Source: Erythrophleum ivorense
Lineage: Eukaryota > Streptophyta > Magnoliopsida > Fabales > Fabaceae
Assembly (NCBI GenBank): GCA_026724425.1
Contig: JAIUCV010000284.1
Location: 682,001-746,000 of the forward strand
DNA: 64,000 bases
Direction: 5' to 3'
Part shown: piece by piece, positions 9,641 to 21,215 of the stretch
Layout of the letters: every line of letters begins with the position of its first letter
How positions within the stretch are numbered: the stretch's first letter is position 1
Notes under the pieces: model-generated
Told to the model about the DNA's origin: nothing
Database searches by the model: none
The model's input: the letters and a program-made list of their open reading frames with translations, nothing else
Program-made: the position numbers and the translations under genes

Positions 9641-12600
9641 TGCCAAATACGAATTTGCATGTCTCATATCCCTTTTTGCTTTCCATGAGTTTAAAGCATA
9701 TTTTTGGGATTGAAATAAGTCTTAATAGTGTAATTTGAGCGTGAGGATGCATAGAAAGAGCTTACCCGGTCCATGTGACACTAAAGAGAATATCTACCCA
9801 TGCATAATGCCATGTAGAATGAACAACAAGGTAGGGTAAATAACCTCCTTGTATGTCTAGCATGTGTATATGAGTATGTAAGGCATGATGGGTATGAGCT
9901 AGAAAGTAAGGTGTTACAGGTTGCAGGGCCAATTTACTGATGTGAACTTTAGAAAATCATAAATAATTCTAAACAAATTAAAATCATGCATGCTATAGCT
10001 TTCTAGAAAGCTCAAGATATTAGTTATTCTAGACCAAGACAAAAGCATTTAGCCCATGAAAATCGATGGAACAATAACCTGGGTCATGCTCTCTGACTAA
10101 AGCAGACCTTGAATTTCAGAAATTCATAACTCTCTTTATACTAATCTAAATTGAGTACTCTCAGTGGCTATGGAAAGCTTATAATGTTTAGTTTATATCT
10201 ATAAAATTCTATGAGCATTGGACTTCATATGGCTCATGAATGACCCAGAAATGCAAACTAACCATTTGAACAGTACTCTTGACAATTTCTACATAATTTA
10301 GCCAATTTTGAAAAATCATAATAAATTCTCTAGAGCTTTAAATTGAGTGCTCTTTAGCTCTGTGAAAAGCTCTAGATACTACCTTTTTTCTTATCAAAGT
10401 TTAGGTAAAAAATCATCCATTTGGTCAAACTTTGGTTCAGTTCAAGAAAATGGTCAAATTGAAGTCCATAAAGGGATAAAAAGGCTCTAAATGGTCTTTT
10501 ACTCAATCCACAACCATTTGAGCATATCCAAAAGCATAAATATAGCCTATGAGAACATCTCAAATGATCCAAATCACCATGTATCTCAAAACCACCATCC
10601 TAATAGCTAAAATATACATATACATCAAGGCACACGGATGTCAAAAACTCATATAATTATTCATTCGGTTCCAAATTCCATGCATACATCCTATTTACAT
10701 ATATTTGCTTGTGCTCAATGGTTTACATCACATATACTACATCTAGATACAAAATTTGATATTAAAATACAAAGTTTTCTTATTCTATTGTCAAGAGTCC
10801 ATGTTTCAAAGTACTTGGCTTCTATTTCTTGGTTTACTTGGCTCACCTAGATATAGTTAGACATATGTGGGGGAAGAGTAAGATTCAAAGAATCCCAATA
10901 GCTCTTCACCCTTTTAAACATACATATATGATGCATTTACATGTCAAAGAATGCATGCATGCCATAAATATTTCTCATGAACATACATAATCAATTTCCT
11001 TATCATATGAACTCGTACATGTCAAGCATAGGCTCTAAAGGGTGTTGGTTTACCCTCATCCAATTTCTTTGAGACTTTTAGATTTGTCTCACCTACTTTC
11101 AAGAGACTTTTGACTTAGTCTTACTCTTCTTGAGACTTTTGGCTTTATTTTACTTATTCTTAGGGACTTTTGCCTCATCCTTACACATTCTAAGGGACTT
11201 TTAGCATAACCTTACCCATTCAAACCACTTTGCATTCAAAATCACATTTCTAGAAGCATAATGGTACCATATAATGTAATTAATAGCTAGAAACATATCT
11301 CATAGTTCAAGCATCCATATAAACATCCAATGACAAGCAAACATCTAATAAATGCATGCAAAAAAGTTTAAAGGGCTACCTTAAAGCAAGAGCACAAAAT
11401 TTTCCCTTGCCTCCTTCCCCTTTTTGGAAACACACATACAACTAGGTAGGACTTGATTCACTTGGCCTTGACACATCAAATGAGGCACAATTCAATCATT
11501 AGAGTAAGTTCTAACCTTATACAAATTCTATACAAGCTTACTTTGTTTTAAAGCACCATTATGGTTCACAAGACATAATGAAGTAACCCTTGGAATTCAT
11601 GATCTTGGCTCTAATTTCTTATTCATTCTAGATCTCTTGACTCCATTTAAACTCTTTAGAATCATCCCAATTTCAATTCAAGGAGCCTAGACTCATGGTA
11701 CTTCTTTATGTCTTAAAATGGATTCTAAACCTCTATCCACAAATCATGATTCCTAAATTCATACCAATGCTTTCTTTGATGTTCATTAATCATATTTAGT
11801 CCCTTTCTAGCCTTAAAATTAATTAAAACTCTCCCCAATTACTTGGACATGCTTATGTCGAGACAAGAGCAAAGAAAGGGACCCATTGAGTTTCATTCAT
11901 TTTCTTTAAGGAATTGGCACTTGTAAAGCTTCCTAGATGTCTTAGGATCTCATACATACTCTTACATAGGCTAGACTATCCTTAGAAAGTTTCAAGAATG
12001 GCTAGGTGCAACAAAAACCCCAAGTTATGCAACTTGAATTCTAAAGCTTTTTTTTTTTAAATCTAATTGCATATTCTTGTTTCTTATACTCTAAAACCTT
12101 TATTTCTTTCTTGCTAAGACCAAAAATCATCCCCCTTTAGTGGTCTAAGGTTGGCCAAAAATTCATCTATGGAGAACAAGGAAGAAGAAGCAAAGGAAGT
12201 CATGGAAGTTAACTTGATTTCACACTTTTTCAAGAGCTCTTTCACTTGCTTCTTGTCTCTACTCTAATTTCTATCCTCCTCTCACTAAACTAGCCATGAA
12301 TCATCCTCAAATCAATAATAAAAACTATAAGAAAAGAGAGGAGAAAGAGGAGAATAAAATTGGTGAAGGAAGAAGCATGAAAAATTATGAAATTTCTTAC
12401 CTTTTTCCTTAGTTTTTCCTTCCTTCTCTTCTCCCTCTTGGTGCGCCACTTCAAGAAACTTAGGGTTCTATTTTGGTGTAGAAGAAAGTCAGTCAAGGTA
12501 GATGGAAGAAGTGGGGCATGCTATATATAGGCTAGGGATTCATTTAAGACTTTTCAAAATTTTTATTTTGCCCTTCGTTCTTAGTTCTTTCTATTTGAGC

Positions 12601-15600
12601 TCATTTCAACTCCTTTTCAAGAACTGTCTTTTCCATTAAGAAATTTAGGTCCTTTAATTCATAAAATTCCTTTAGTTTTGCCCAAATTGGATTTAAAACC
12701 TTCCCAAATGAATTGGTCAAAGTTTGGGTCAACTAACATTCTAAAATAGAAACCGGAGGGGTTTCAAGCATTCTAGGAGTTCCTATGGTTTTTAGGCCCT
12801 CTGAAAACTTTGAAAAACTCAATTTTTCCATTTAAAGATTCCTTCTTTAAGTTTTCTAAAAATTGCTTAAAATTATAGAAAATGCCACTAGTTTTTGTAT
12901 GATTTTATTTAGCTACTTCAACTTTGGTTTTTAGGTATCTTAAGCCTTAGATTCTCATTTTCAATTTTCTAGATTATTATCCTAATTTTATTTGGCCTTA
13001 GATCATTCTATTTAGGGGACTTCTTTTTATAACTAGCTCATTTCTACATTTTTAGGAAAACTGGACATTACAGAAAGAGCTAGAAGTAGAAAAGCACTCA
13101 TAGAAGTAAGAAATAAGGTATAGTTAAGCGCATATAGGAACAAACCTTATCAAAGCACTTACACTAAATAAGAGAATTCAATTATACTATAATATTTTAT
13201 ACCCTTGACTCTTTTATTCCTCTATGTTTTCTAAACTAAAATACTATATCATATCATATTGCCACATACCCTCTTCTATCAAAGACAAAATTACTATAAA
13301 TCCACAATGCAAATAATTATATATTAGACACATACCGCCATATACATTGCATTTATGCCAAGAATTATATAAAGTCAAATGAGATAGAGTAATGGTCTAT
13401 CTAGATAGAAATGCTTATCCTATGTTGTAGTACTTGCAATTTAGTAGCAGATATAAATGTGACAACACCAAAAATGCAAAAAAAAAAAAATCCACAAAAC
13501 CAGTAGCCATTTAAAAGCATAAGGTACATGGATGGAGTTCCACATCATATAGACTAGTATAACTAAGAAGTAATTAAATAAATAATTAACTAGAAGAATT
13601 GATAAAAAATACAATATATAAAGATGTATACTAGTTAATCTAATTAATAAGCCAATTAAGACTAAGTTATATATGTACCATTAAGTTGTTTTAATTTAGC
13701 AAGTAGAAAGGCAATCTTATTCAAATTGAAATTAAAGAAAATAATCAAATTATTGTATTAAATCAATGATAGGAAGTATATATAATTAAGTCATGTGGTA
13801 GCATTTCCAACATCACATATTCACAGTTCTTGCAAGCTTGTAGCTTACTTTATATTACTTGGAAATTTAAAAGCTTTTTTTTATATATAGGAAAAAGCAT
13901 ACTTGACACTTTGGAACTAAAAAACACAATTGTGCATAAGAAGACCTTATGAGTATGAAAATATGATTAAAATCTACATTTTATAGGGCACACATAAAAG
14001 ATCAAAGTTTATTATCATCTTCAAAATATATATATTACTTGACATTAACACAATTTGTTGGAGTACTTAGCTCAAATGTTAGCCAAGACTATACTGTACA
14101 TGTCTACTTGTCTTTCCCACCATGCAAATCCTTTGTGCAAGTCATATACCTTAGTCAAAGAAGCTGAAGGAATCAATGCAATAGAAGCCAATACCATAAA
14201 AACCACTTATTCGACCAATAAAGGAAAAAAGAGTAAGCTAAAGGTCTAAAGCCAATCTCAAATAAAGAAACCACCCAAGCCCAAAACCAAATATTTAGGA
14301 GCAAATTTGAAAATTAAGATAGATCAGACAAATACAAAATCATTTAAGAAAGAACCTTGGCACTAATAGATACTATAAATTTATAGCTAAATTTTGGAAT
14401 GGCAGATCTGCTATATAAATAAGAGGAGATTGCAATACTTGGTACCATAAGCTTCAACCTCAAAAGAAAGTCTTATAAGATGGAACCTTAAATACCAAAC
14501 CAAAATTTTATACTAAAGTTTCACTGCCCCCAAACAAATTTATCCGAAAATTTGAGCATTAAAAAAGAATTTCAATTCCCAGGAAACTAGCACCAATTAA
14601 TGCAAAATTCTATACTGAAAATGGTACTTGCTTTGCTTGTTCTATACACTTTTTAGTATAAAATCACTTCATATTTCAAATTATTTATTTGATTTTTTTA
14701 AGACATTCTGATATCTAACTCTTCACCTTTCCATATGCTGTAATGGCATTAGCAAAATTGCACGCTTACTTTGAACTTTAGCGTGGCCATAAGAACTACC
14801 AACAAAACCCTATTGGTTCTACCATCACTGTGTGAAAATAACCCTTGATGACAAGTATGTATGCATATGTAAATGTTAGCTAACTAGCCTTTGCTCTCTG
14901 CCTCTGGTAGAATAATATTCACATAGTAATAGTTATTAACTATGAGAATGAGAAGCATACTTTGTACTAATAATAATAATTGAGTTTTAAGACTATTTTA
15001 TTTCAACACATGCATACTTGTCCCACAAACATTGAAAGAGTAGTTTTCATTTAGTAATTTGCTTTTAGACTTAGAAGCCACTAGGTTCTATTCAATCCGT
15101 TGAAAGTAAAAGGACTTTTTGAGCTACCTAGCTTTCTTCTTTATCTTCTTCATTCTTCTTAGTTGGTTTTATTTTCTTTTTTTCTTTTTATATTCTTTAT
15201 TGGACTAACTAGATTTATATAATTGGGATGGGAATCACATAGGACGAGTGATTATATTAACAACTAACATGCAGCATGTAAGGCAGAAAATGATGACTTA
15301 GTTATCTCCCTGATCAAGTCCTATTTTTCTTCACTTTTTCTCAATATATACAAGATTTTGACTTTGCTTACACAACTCCAAGGGTTATCATCATTGCTTC
15401 TAATCATCCCATTAACATATTTAAGTGGGGTTATTTTGGTTTAGATTCTTTTGTATCTTTCAAATCATATATAACCTACCTTTCTTTGTTGCTACGTGAT
15501 ATGTATAGAAATTTTTAGATAGGCTAAATTAATTTGAGGAAATTGCAATTATTCACTCTTATATTTCCTTGTAATGTGCTTCTAATTTTTAAAATATTAA

Positions 15601-18461
15601 AACTGATCTTATAATATGTTAGTTTCATTGTAATAACTTTTTAATACTAAATTTAATTGAATTGAACATATGTGAATTTCATATGCCTTTTTCTTTATTA
15701 GAACATCAATTTTTTTACTAGTTCACCTATTCTCCCTCAAACTTTATGCCCAACTTTTTTTAATATAGTTTTTGGTAAAAGCGTAGGTATTTACAAGATA
15801 AATTTAGTTTCTTATTTAATTTTAAGGGAAATATTCTCCCTTTTCCTGAAAGATAATTTGATTATATGGCCTTGCTAGAAACTAAAAGATGCTATGCAAC
15901 TAAACCCATTTTGACTAAAGTACTATCATATCTAATACAATTTGGTTTTCTATTAGTAAGGGAGAAGCATAACATAGAGAAAACAAGCACTGAGAAGAAG
16001 GATTTGATTACCATTTTATTTTTGTTTTCATTTTCTATACTTCTCCCCTTTAGGTCTGCTTCACTCTATTCAATCTCTCTCAATCTCTATATTCTATTTA
16101 GTTTGTCCCCTTCATCTCTCAATTTTTTCATTCTCCTTATATTCGACCCTTACTTTCTCCTATTTTCTCTACTATCTACTTTTTTCAGCATCCTATCACC
16201 AAAATCATTGCCAAAGATTAAGTGGCTACCTCTACCCAAAAAAGAAAATTGTTGTAGAAGGAGAAGAAGAACCTATTGTCTCTTTCATTAAGCATTTCAT
16301 TGACGCACAAATCTACTGTCTCTTTCTCCCCATCATGAGGCTTAGGTCTCTTATTAGGGCATGGATCTCCCTTTGGCTTGTCCTCGCATGTGTTTCTGAA
16401 AGGAATGGGAAAAATAAAGCTTAGTGTTTTGGCCTCTTCTGCCTATTCTTTTCTTTTTCTTTTTTATTTTATTTAAAATATAAAAATATAATAATAATTT
16501 TATATCAATAGAAGACTTAAAAATAAATTTAAATCAATTTACAAGTGGATATTAGATAAAAAATTTAATGGATCAAAAGATAAGAATATAGTATGAAATA
16601 TTAAATTAATTTAAAAATTTTAATACTTATCTCATAAAAATTAATATGTTTAATTTAAATATTTTTAAATAATTAATGTATTTATCACTTAAGCTATATA
16701 TTTTTTATTTATATAGTAATTTATTTTAATTTATTTTTTATCCAATTTAATTTGAATTTATTTTGGACTAGTCTTTATCTTAAATAAAGCTATCTATTTT
16801 GATTATCTTAAAATATGGGTTTATTTTATTTCTTTGATTAATGATTACATAACTTTCAAAACTAAATAAAGAATAATTAAATAGAAACTACCAGTAAATG
16901 TTATATAAATTAAACAAGTTTATATGATAATTATATTTTTTGAGAGTATTTAAATTAAATTAATATTGGTCATTTACAAGAATCATATGAGAAAAAGGAT
17001 TTTGTGAAAATTGTAGAGTTACAATTAGTCTATAGTTTAAGAGAAGAAAAGAGAAAACAGAGAAAGAAACTAGGGCAATGGAGGAGATAAGAGCATAATA
17101 ATCACAAAGAGAAAAGAATATGGCATCTTATCAAAAAATAGAATTATTGATATCATCCTACCAATTGTAGAAGAGAAGAGGTGGAATCTGCTCCATGGGC
17201 ACTAAGCTTGGAGGCCAAAAAGAGGGGCTATGACTTAATTAGATGCTGCAAAGGAAAATGAGGGAATTTTGATGGTAATTGAAAAAGAAGGATGATAAAT
17301 TATTAGGAAAAAAAATATAAAGAAATTGATATTAAATTAAAGGAGAAAAGGAAAAATGTGTAATTGAAAATGATAATTTTAACTTGTAATTTTTATAAAT
17401 GGTTGGAAGAAAGCCAAAAATCAAATAGATCCTCAATTTGTATTTGTAATTTGTAATTTTCAATTATCTATTTAGAAATTAAATAATTATAACAAAATTA
17501 TTTATTTGATTTTGTTTTTTATATTTGATAAATGATTTATTCTTTTGTATATAACAATTAAATATGGGATCACCAATAATTTAGGACTACTATATCCAAA
17601 TATCTTCATAAAGCCATTCCAAAATTCACTAGATTAGCTAAATTGAGGTTAAGTTGTGTGCTCTTAAGATAATTTGAAAAAGAAAACTTAGTCTGAATAA
17701 AATTTAAAGATATTTTTCATTATTAAAAAAATTTAATGATACCCTATGTAACCAACTAATGTGATTAATCGGCTCTATATTCGTTATTGTACATTTTAAT
17801 TTTATTCAATTCATAGCGTTGGTTTAGTCTGTTATTGTCTCATCATGTTAATGTCAAATGACACTTAAGTGATAGATAATTTTTTATAATGATAAATTTT
17901 ATCTAGACTAGATTTAAGTATAATTTTTTTTATATTTTTGTTATCAACTTTTTTAATTAAAATATTATAAGTATATTGATATTTCAATAATAACTTGAAA
18001 TATAGTTATATAGTTATATATAAAGATTATACATTTGTTATGTTATTATTAGAAAATTGTACATTTGTCATCTTTTAATTGGGAAATATAATTATAAAAA
18101 TATAAACAATACATATATATATTTTTTCATTTTTTTTGTACTTCGTCTTTTTTTTTTTTTTAACTACATACCCTTAAAATCTTGCTCTTGCTTTCTTTAA
18201 AAAAAATGTTTATATCTATTTCTCATATGTTTGTGTGGTGTAAAATTAAAATCATTATAAGCTACTTGTCTATGAATAAAAAGGCATAAGTATGTTGTTT
18301 TGTATTCAAATGTAGTGAGAAAGTAAGAACAATAATGAAGAAACCTTGGACCTTGATTATAGTTCGGTTTCAACAGTGTTGCAATAATGTCTTCATCTAA
18401 GAGAACCATTGAGATGGGATCTCCATTAAGAAAACAAATAAAAAATTTAAGTGGATACAAC

Positions 18462-18480
18462 ATATATATATATATATATA
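18462..18480. repeat. (AT)n microsatellite
   Basis: Nineteen bases of alternating A and T with no interruptions. Confidence 0.85.
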
Positions 18481-18660
18481 AAGTGTTCTTTCAAATTAAA
18501 AATGAATTCCTTTTTTTTGCGAGTAAAAAAAATGGGAGGGAGGGAAGGTGCACCCAGCTCTCAGCAGGGCTAAAGTTCCAGTAACTGAGGATCCAATAAT
18601 TAAAAATGAATTCTATTCATTAAAAAATCAAAAAGTAAAACAATTGTGCCTTAATTCTTG

Positions 18661-18838
18661 AGATCTTTTATCCATTTCACCGTATCAACAAAATATAAGA
18701 GGATAAATGCATTAAGTGAATTTAGAAAAAGAATAAGAAGAAGAGAAAGTGTATGATTACCATTCACTCTCTCTCTTCCTCTCTTTATCTCTCTTTAAAT
18801 TTATCTTATGCATTTATCCTTCCAAATAAAAAGGATCT
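18661..18838. repeat. Imperfect foldback of about 180 bp
   Basis: GGATAAATGCAT...GAATTTA at 18701-18724 pairs with TAAATTTATC...GCATTTATCC at 18796-18819. Further pairing is seen outward (AGATCTTTTATCC against AAAAAGGATCT) and inward (a GAAGAAGAGAAAGTG tract against CACTCTCTCTCTTCC). It may be a small foldback or MITE-like element, or a precursor-like hairpin. I cannot tell which. Confidence 0.5.
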
Positions 18839-19024
18839 AAATTAGCCAAAATCCATACCAACTAATGTTGCATTGTGTGGGGCACATTAATCCAATTGGC
18901 TTAAAGTTACTGGATGTTGTGTAAATAAAGTGATACCATATATTGTGCATAAGAATCTTTCATCTGTAAGTGTAACATCCAAGTTTTGTAGAAATGAGGA
19001 ATCAAGGTTTTAGAATTTTTCTAA

Positions 19025-19235
19025 GTCTTCTCATTATAGCTAGGATCTGTATTCGCTATATTGAGGGTGCCATTTCGTTGCAGTGAGGATGCCAGTTCGC
19101 TATAGCGAGTTCGTGGCCCATACAAAATCTAAGGAATTTCTCACAATAGCACCAACTATGGCGAGAACAACTAAGAAGCTCTAGCAATAACGAGAGCTGT
19201 CTCGCGCTATAGCGAAACTTGTTTAACAAAAAGCG
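19025..19235 (+). repeat. Palindrome array in the type C head
   Basis: Degenerate copies of the TCGCTATAGCGA core (for example TTCGCTATAGCGAG at about 19097 and CGCGCTATAGCGAA near 19203). They are more decayed than in the type A copies. Confidence 0.65.
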
Positions 19236-20874
19236 AAACTTGTTTAACAAAACACCAAGAAAGGATTTTTAAATGAAAAGATTGAGTTGTTCAGGGTTTT
19301 CAGAGGCTCTAAAAACTGTAGAAACTCTTGGAATGGTTTAAACCCCCTCTGGTGTACGTTTTTGAACATCGGTTGACCCAAACTTTGACCGCTTCATCCG
19401 GGAAGGTTTTAAATCCAAATTGAGTTATTCCAAAACCATTTTATAAGATCGAGGACCAAAATTTTATGATAGAAAAGGTGGTTCTCTAAAAAAGCTAAAA
19501 TGTACCTCAAATGAATTAGCTAAAAGTCGAGATGTAAACATCATTTTTAATGACCAATTTCTTTTTTTTATTCGTAAAAAGAGGCATTCCACCCCTTTGC
19601 TCTCCATTATAACTGACTTTGTTCTATCCAAAAGAGAGAGAGCGGCCAAGGAAGATAGACGTATAAGAAAAAGCTCCAAGGGAGAAGAAAATCAAGGCAA
19701 GAGGTATGGAAAATTAAGATTTTTCTTAGTTCTTCCTTTACAACTCCCCTTCTCCTCCTTCTTCTCTCCCTTTTCATGGTTTTGGTGAATGATATGAGAC
19801 TATTTTGGCCTTGGCTTAAAGGGAAAAGATTAGACTTTGAAAGAGGAGGCTATACCAAAGGAAGAATCTTTTGAATAAGCAAGGGAATCAAGGTAGATAT
19901 CTATGTATCTTTGCTTCTTCTTCTTTGTTTCTTATGTATATTGGTTCAACCAACTTGAAAGCTAGGAAAGGGAAGGAATTTCTAACCTAGAGCTAGCAAG
20001 AATCCTATGATTTATAGTGTAGGGACCTAGAAAATGCAAAGAAAGTTGAAGAAAAACCATTGATTTTCAAGATAACAAAGTTAGGGGTTCTTGAATATCT
20101 TGTAAAATCTATTTTGATTCAAGAATTCCCTAGCATATATAAGTGTTTATTTGAGTTTCTAAGACCTCTAGGAAGTCTCTCAAGTGTCTTTTCCTTCAAG
20201 AGAAATTTGCAAAGCCCATGGGCTCTAAACCACTCCATTATCTCAACCACTAGGGAGTATTATAATTTGTTCTAAGCTTAGTTTAGGACCGTATGTGATG
20301 GAAGAAGATGAGAGGAAGCATTAGGAAAGATTTAGAAGCCATATTTTGAGAATTTGAGGTATAGATTCTATAATATAACCTATAGAAGCAACATGTGTTT
20401 AGGCTATTACAAATAAGTGTATGATAGCTCTAAGGATCCCAAATGGAGTCAAGAGGCCTAGATATAAGAAGAGAATGAAGCCAAGAGCTTGAATTATGAT
20501 AATTGCTTCATTAGGCCTTGTATGGAACTAATATGTGACCATAAAGCCAAGTGTGCTTCCTTGGTGTGTATTTAATGTTGTGGCTTGCTTCAAGAGTGTA
20601 ATTAGATCCTATTTGTTATGTCTAGGCCAAAGAAATCAAGCTCTATCTATTTTTGGGCATGAGATCGAAAAAGGAAGAGAGTAATCAAGAGGAAAGCTTG
20701 TGATGGATTGCAAGGTAACTCTTCACTCCTTCTTATTTGTATTTTTGGATATGCAATTGTCATTGTGTGCTTGTATGTGCATTTGTTTGATGAAACATGT
20801 CATTTGATGTTTCCTTGTAACATTGGTACCAATATGTTTTCTTGAATTATGTTTTGGGTTATGAAATGTGCTCT

Positions 20875-21062
20875 TAAGAGTGAGATGGTGCCAAAAGTTC
20901 CTTGTGATAGGTGAGATGAGGCCAAAAGACCCTAGGTATAAGTGAGACAAGGCCAAAAGTCTCATGGATAAGTGAGGTGAAGTGAAAAGTGTCTGGACCA
21001 AGGGTAAGGCTAATCTAAAAGTCCCAAAAATGGGGTGAGGCTAGACTAAGAGTCCCTAGAGT
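20875..21062 (+). repeat. Minisatellite block, clearest copy
   Basis: Six consecutive units of 30-33 bp, each close to GTGAGGCNAGNCCAAAAGTC followed by about ten variable bases. This copy shows the periodicity best. Confidence 0.7.
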
Positions 21063-21198
21063 TTATTCTTGGCTTTAATATGTTTCCATGGCATGTAAAT
21101 TATGTGTTGAATGATTCTTAATGGTGTTGGATGCCTACTTGTATGCTTTAACATGTTATATGCCTTGATTGTTTATTTGAATGAGTGTATAAGCTATT

Positions 21199-21215
21199 GA
21201 GATTTTTTGAATCTC
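21199..21215 (+). repeat. Conserved family hairpin
   Basis: GAGATTTTTTGAATCTC, a stem with one changed base, followed by ACCCCCTTCCCTC. Confidence 0.55.

Larger units (their letters stand above)
7046..9918 (+). mobile_element. Type A solo-LTR-like element with intact 5-bp duplication
   Basis: Begins TGTAACAACC and ends AAGGTGTTACA. It is flanked by GGTTG on both sides (7041-7045 and 9919-9923), giving 2873 bp with TG...CA ends and a perfect 5-bp target duplication. In order it contains a palindrome array (7131-7340), a GA-rich leader, an AG/GTAAGG donor-like site (GT at 7493), the AAGGTAGCTCTC site near 7917, the minisatellite (8070-8258), the hairpin (8444-8460) and four 180-190-bp units (9030-9640). 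It is nearly identical to 24045-26932, so both are young. There is no second LTR, primer-binding site or coding region. A solo LTR is the simplest reading. Confidence 0.88.
6772..13072 (-). mobile_element. Type B solo-LTR-like element split by a type A insertion
   Basis: Reverse-strand copy starting (its 5' end) at 13072, where the plus strand reads GGACATTACA, and ending at 6772 with TGTAACACC. It is interrupted at 7046-9918. Removing that insertion and one duplicated GGTTG leaves about 3.4 kb. Visible modules are the block around GTCAAAGTTTGGGTCAACTAA (12715-12735), a TATA-like CTATATATAG (12521-12530), a donor-like site at 12400, the AAGGTAGC site near 11380, the minisatellite (11040-11225), the hairpin region (about 10880) and the 190-bp units (9945-10330). 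The flanks are TATAG and GAAAG, an imperfect duplication at best, so this is an older copy or its ends are slightly shifted. Confidence 0.75.
13073..18970. other. AT-rich interval without recognisable genes
   Basis: Nearly 6 kb between two family elements, without any copy of the family modules. The longest open frame (15866-16291, 141 codons) is low-complexity, Leu/Ser/Phe-rich and has no recognisable motif. The interval holds homopolymer runs, an (AT) microsatellite at 18462-18480, a G-rich patch (18535-18560) and a foldback at 18661-18838. It could be old, decayed repeat or true intergenic DNA. I see no splice-organised gene. Confidence 0.5.

Noticed and set aside
15866..16291. 141-codon forward open frame
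   Set aside because: Low-complexity Leu/Ser/Phe/Ile-rich translation in AT-rich DNA, with no motif, no related frame nearby and no gene context.
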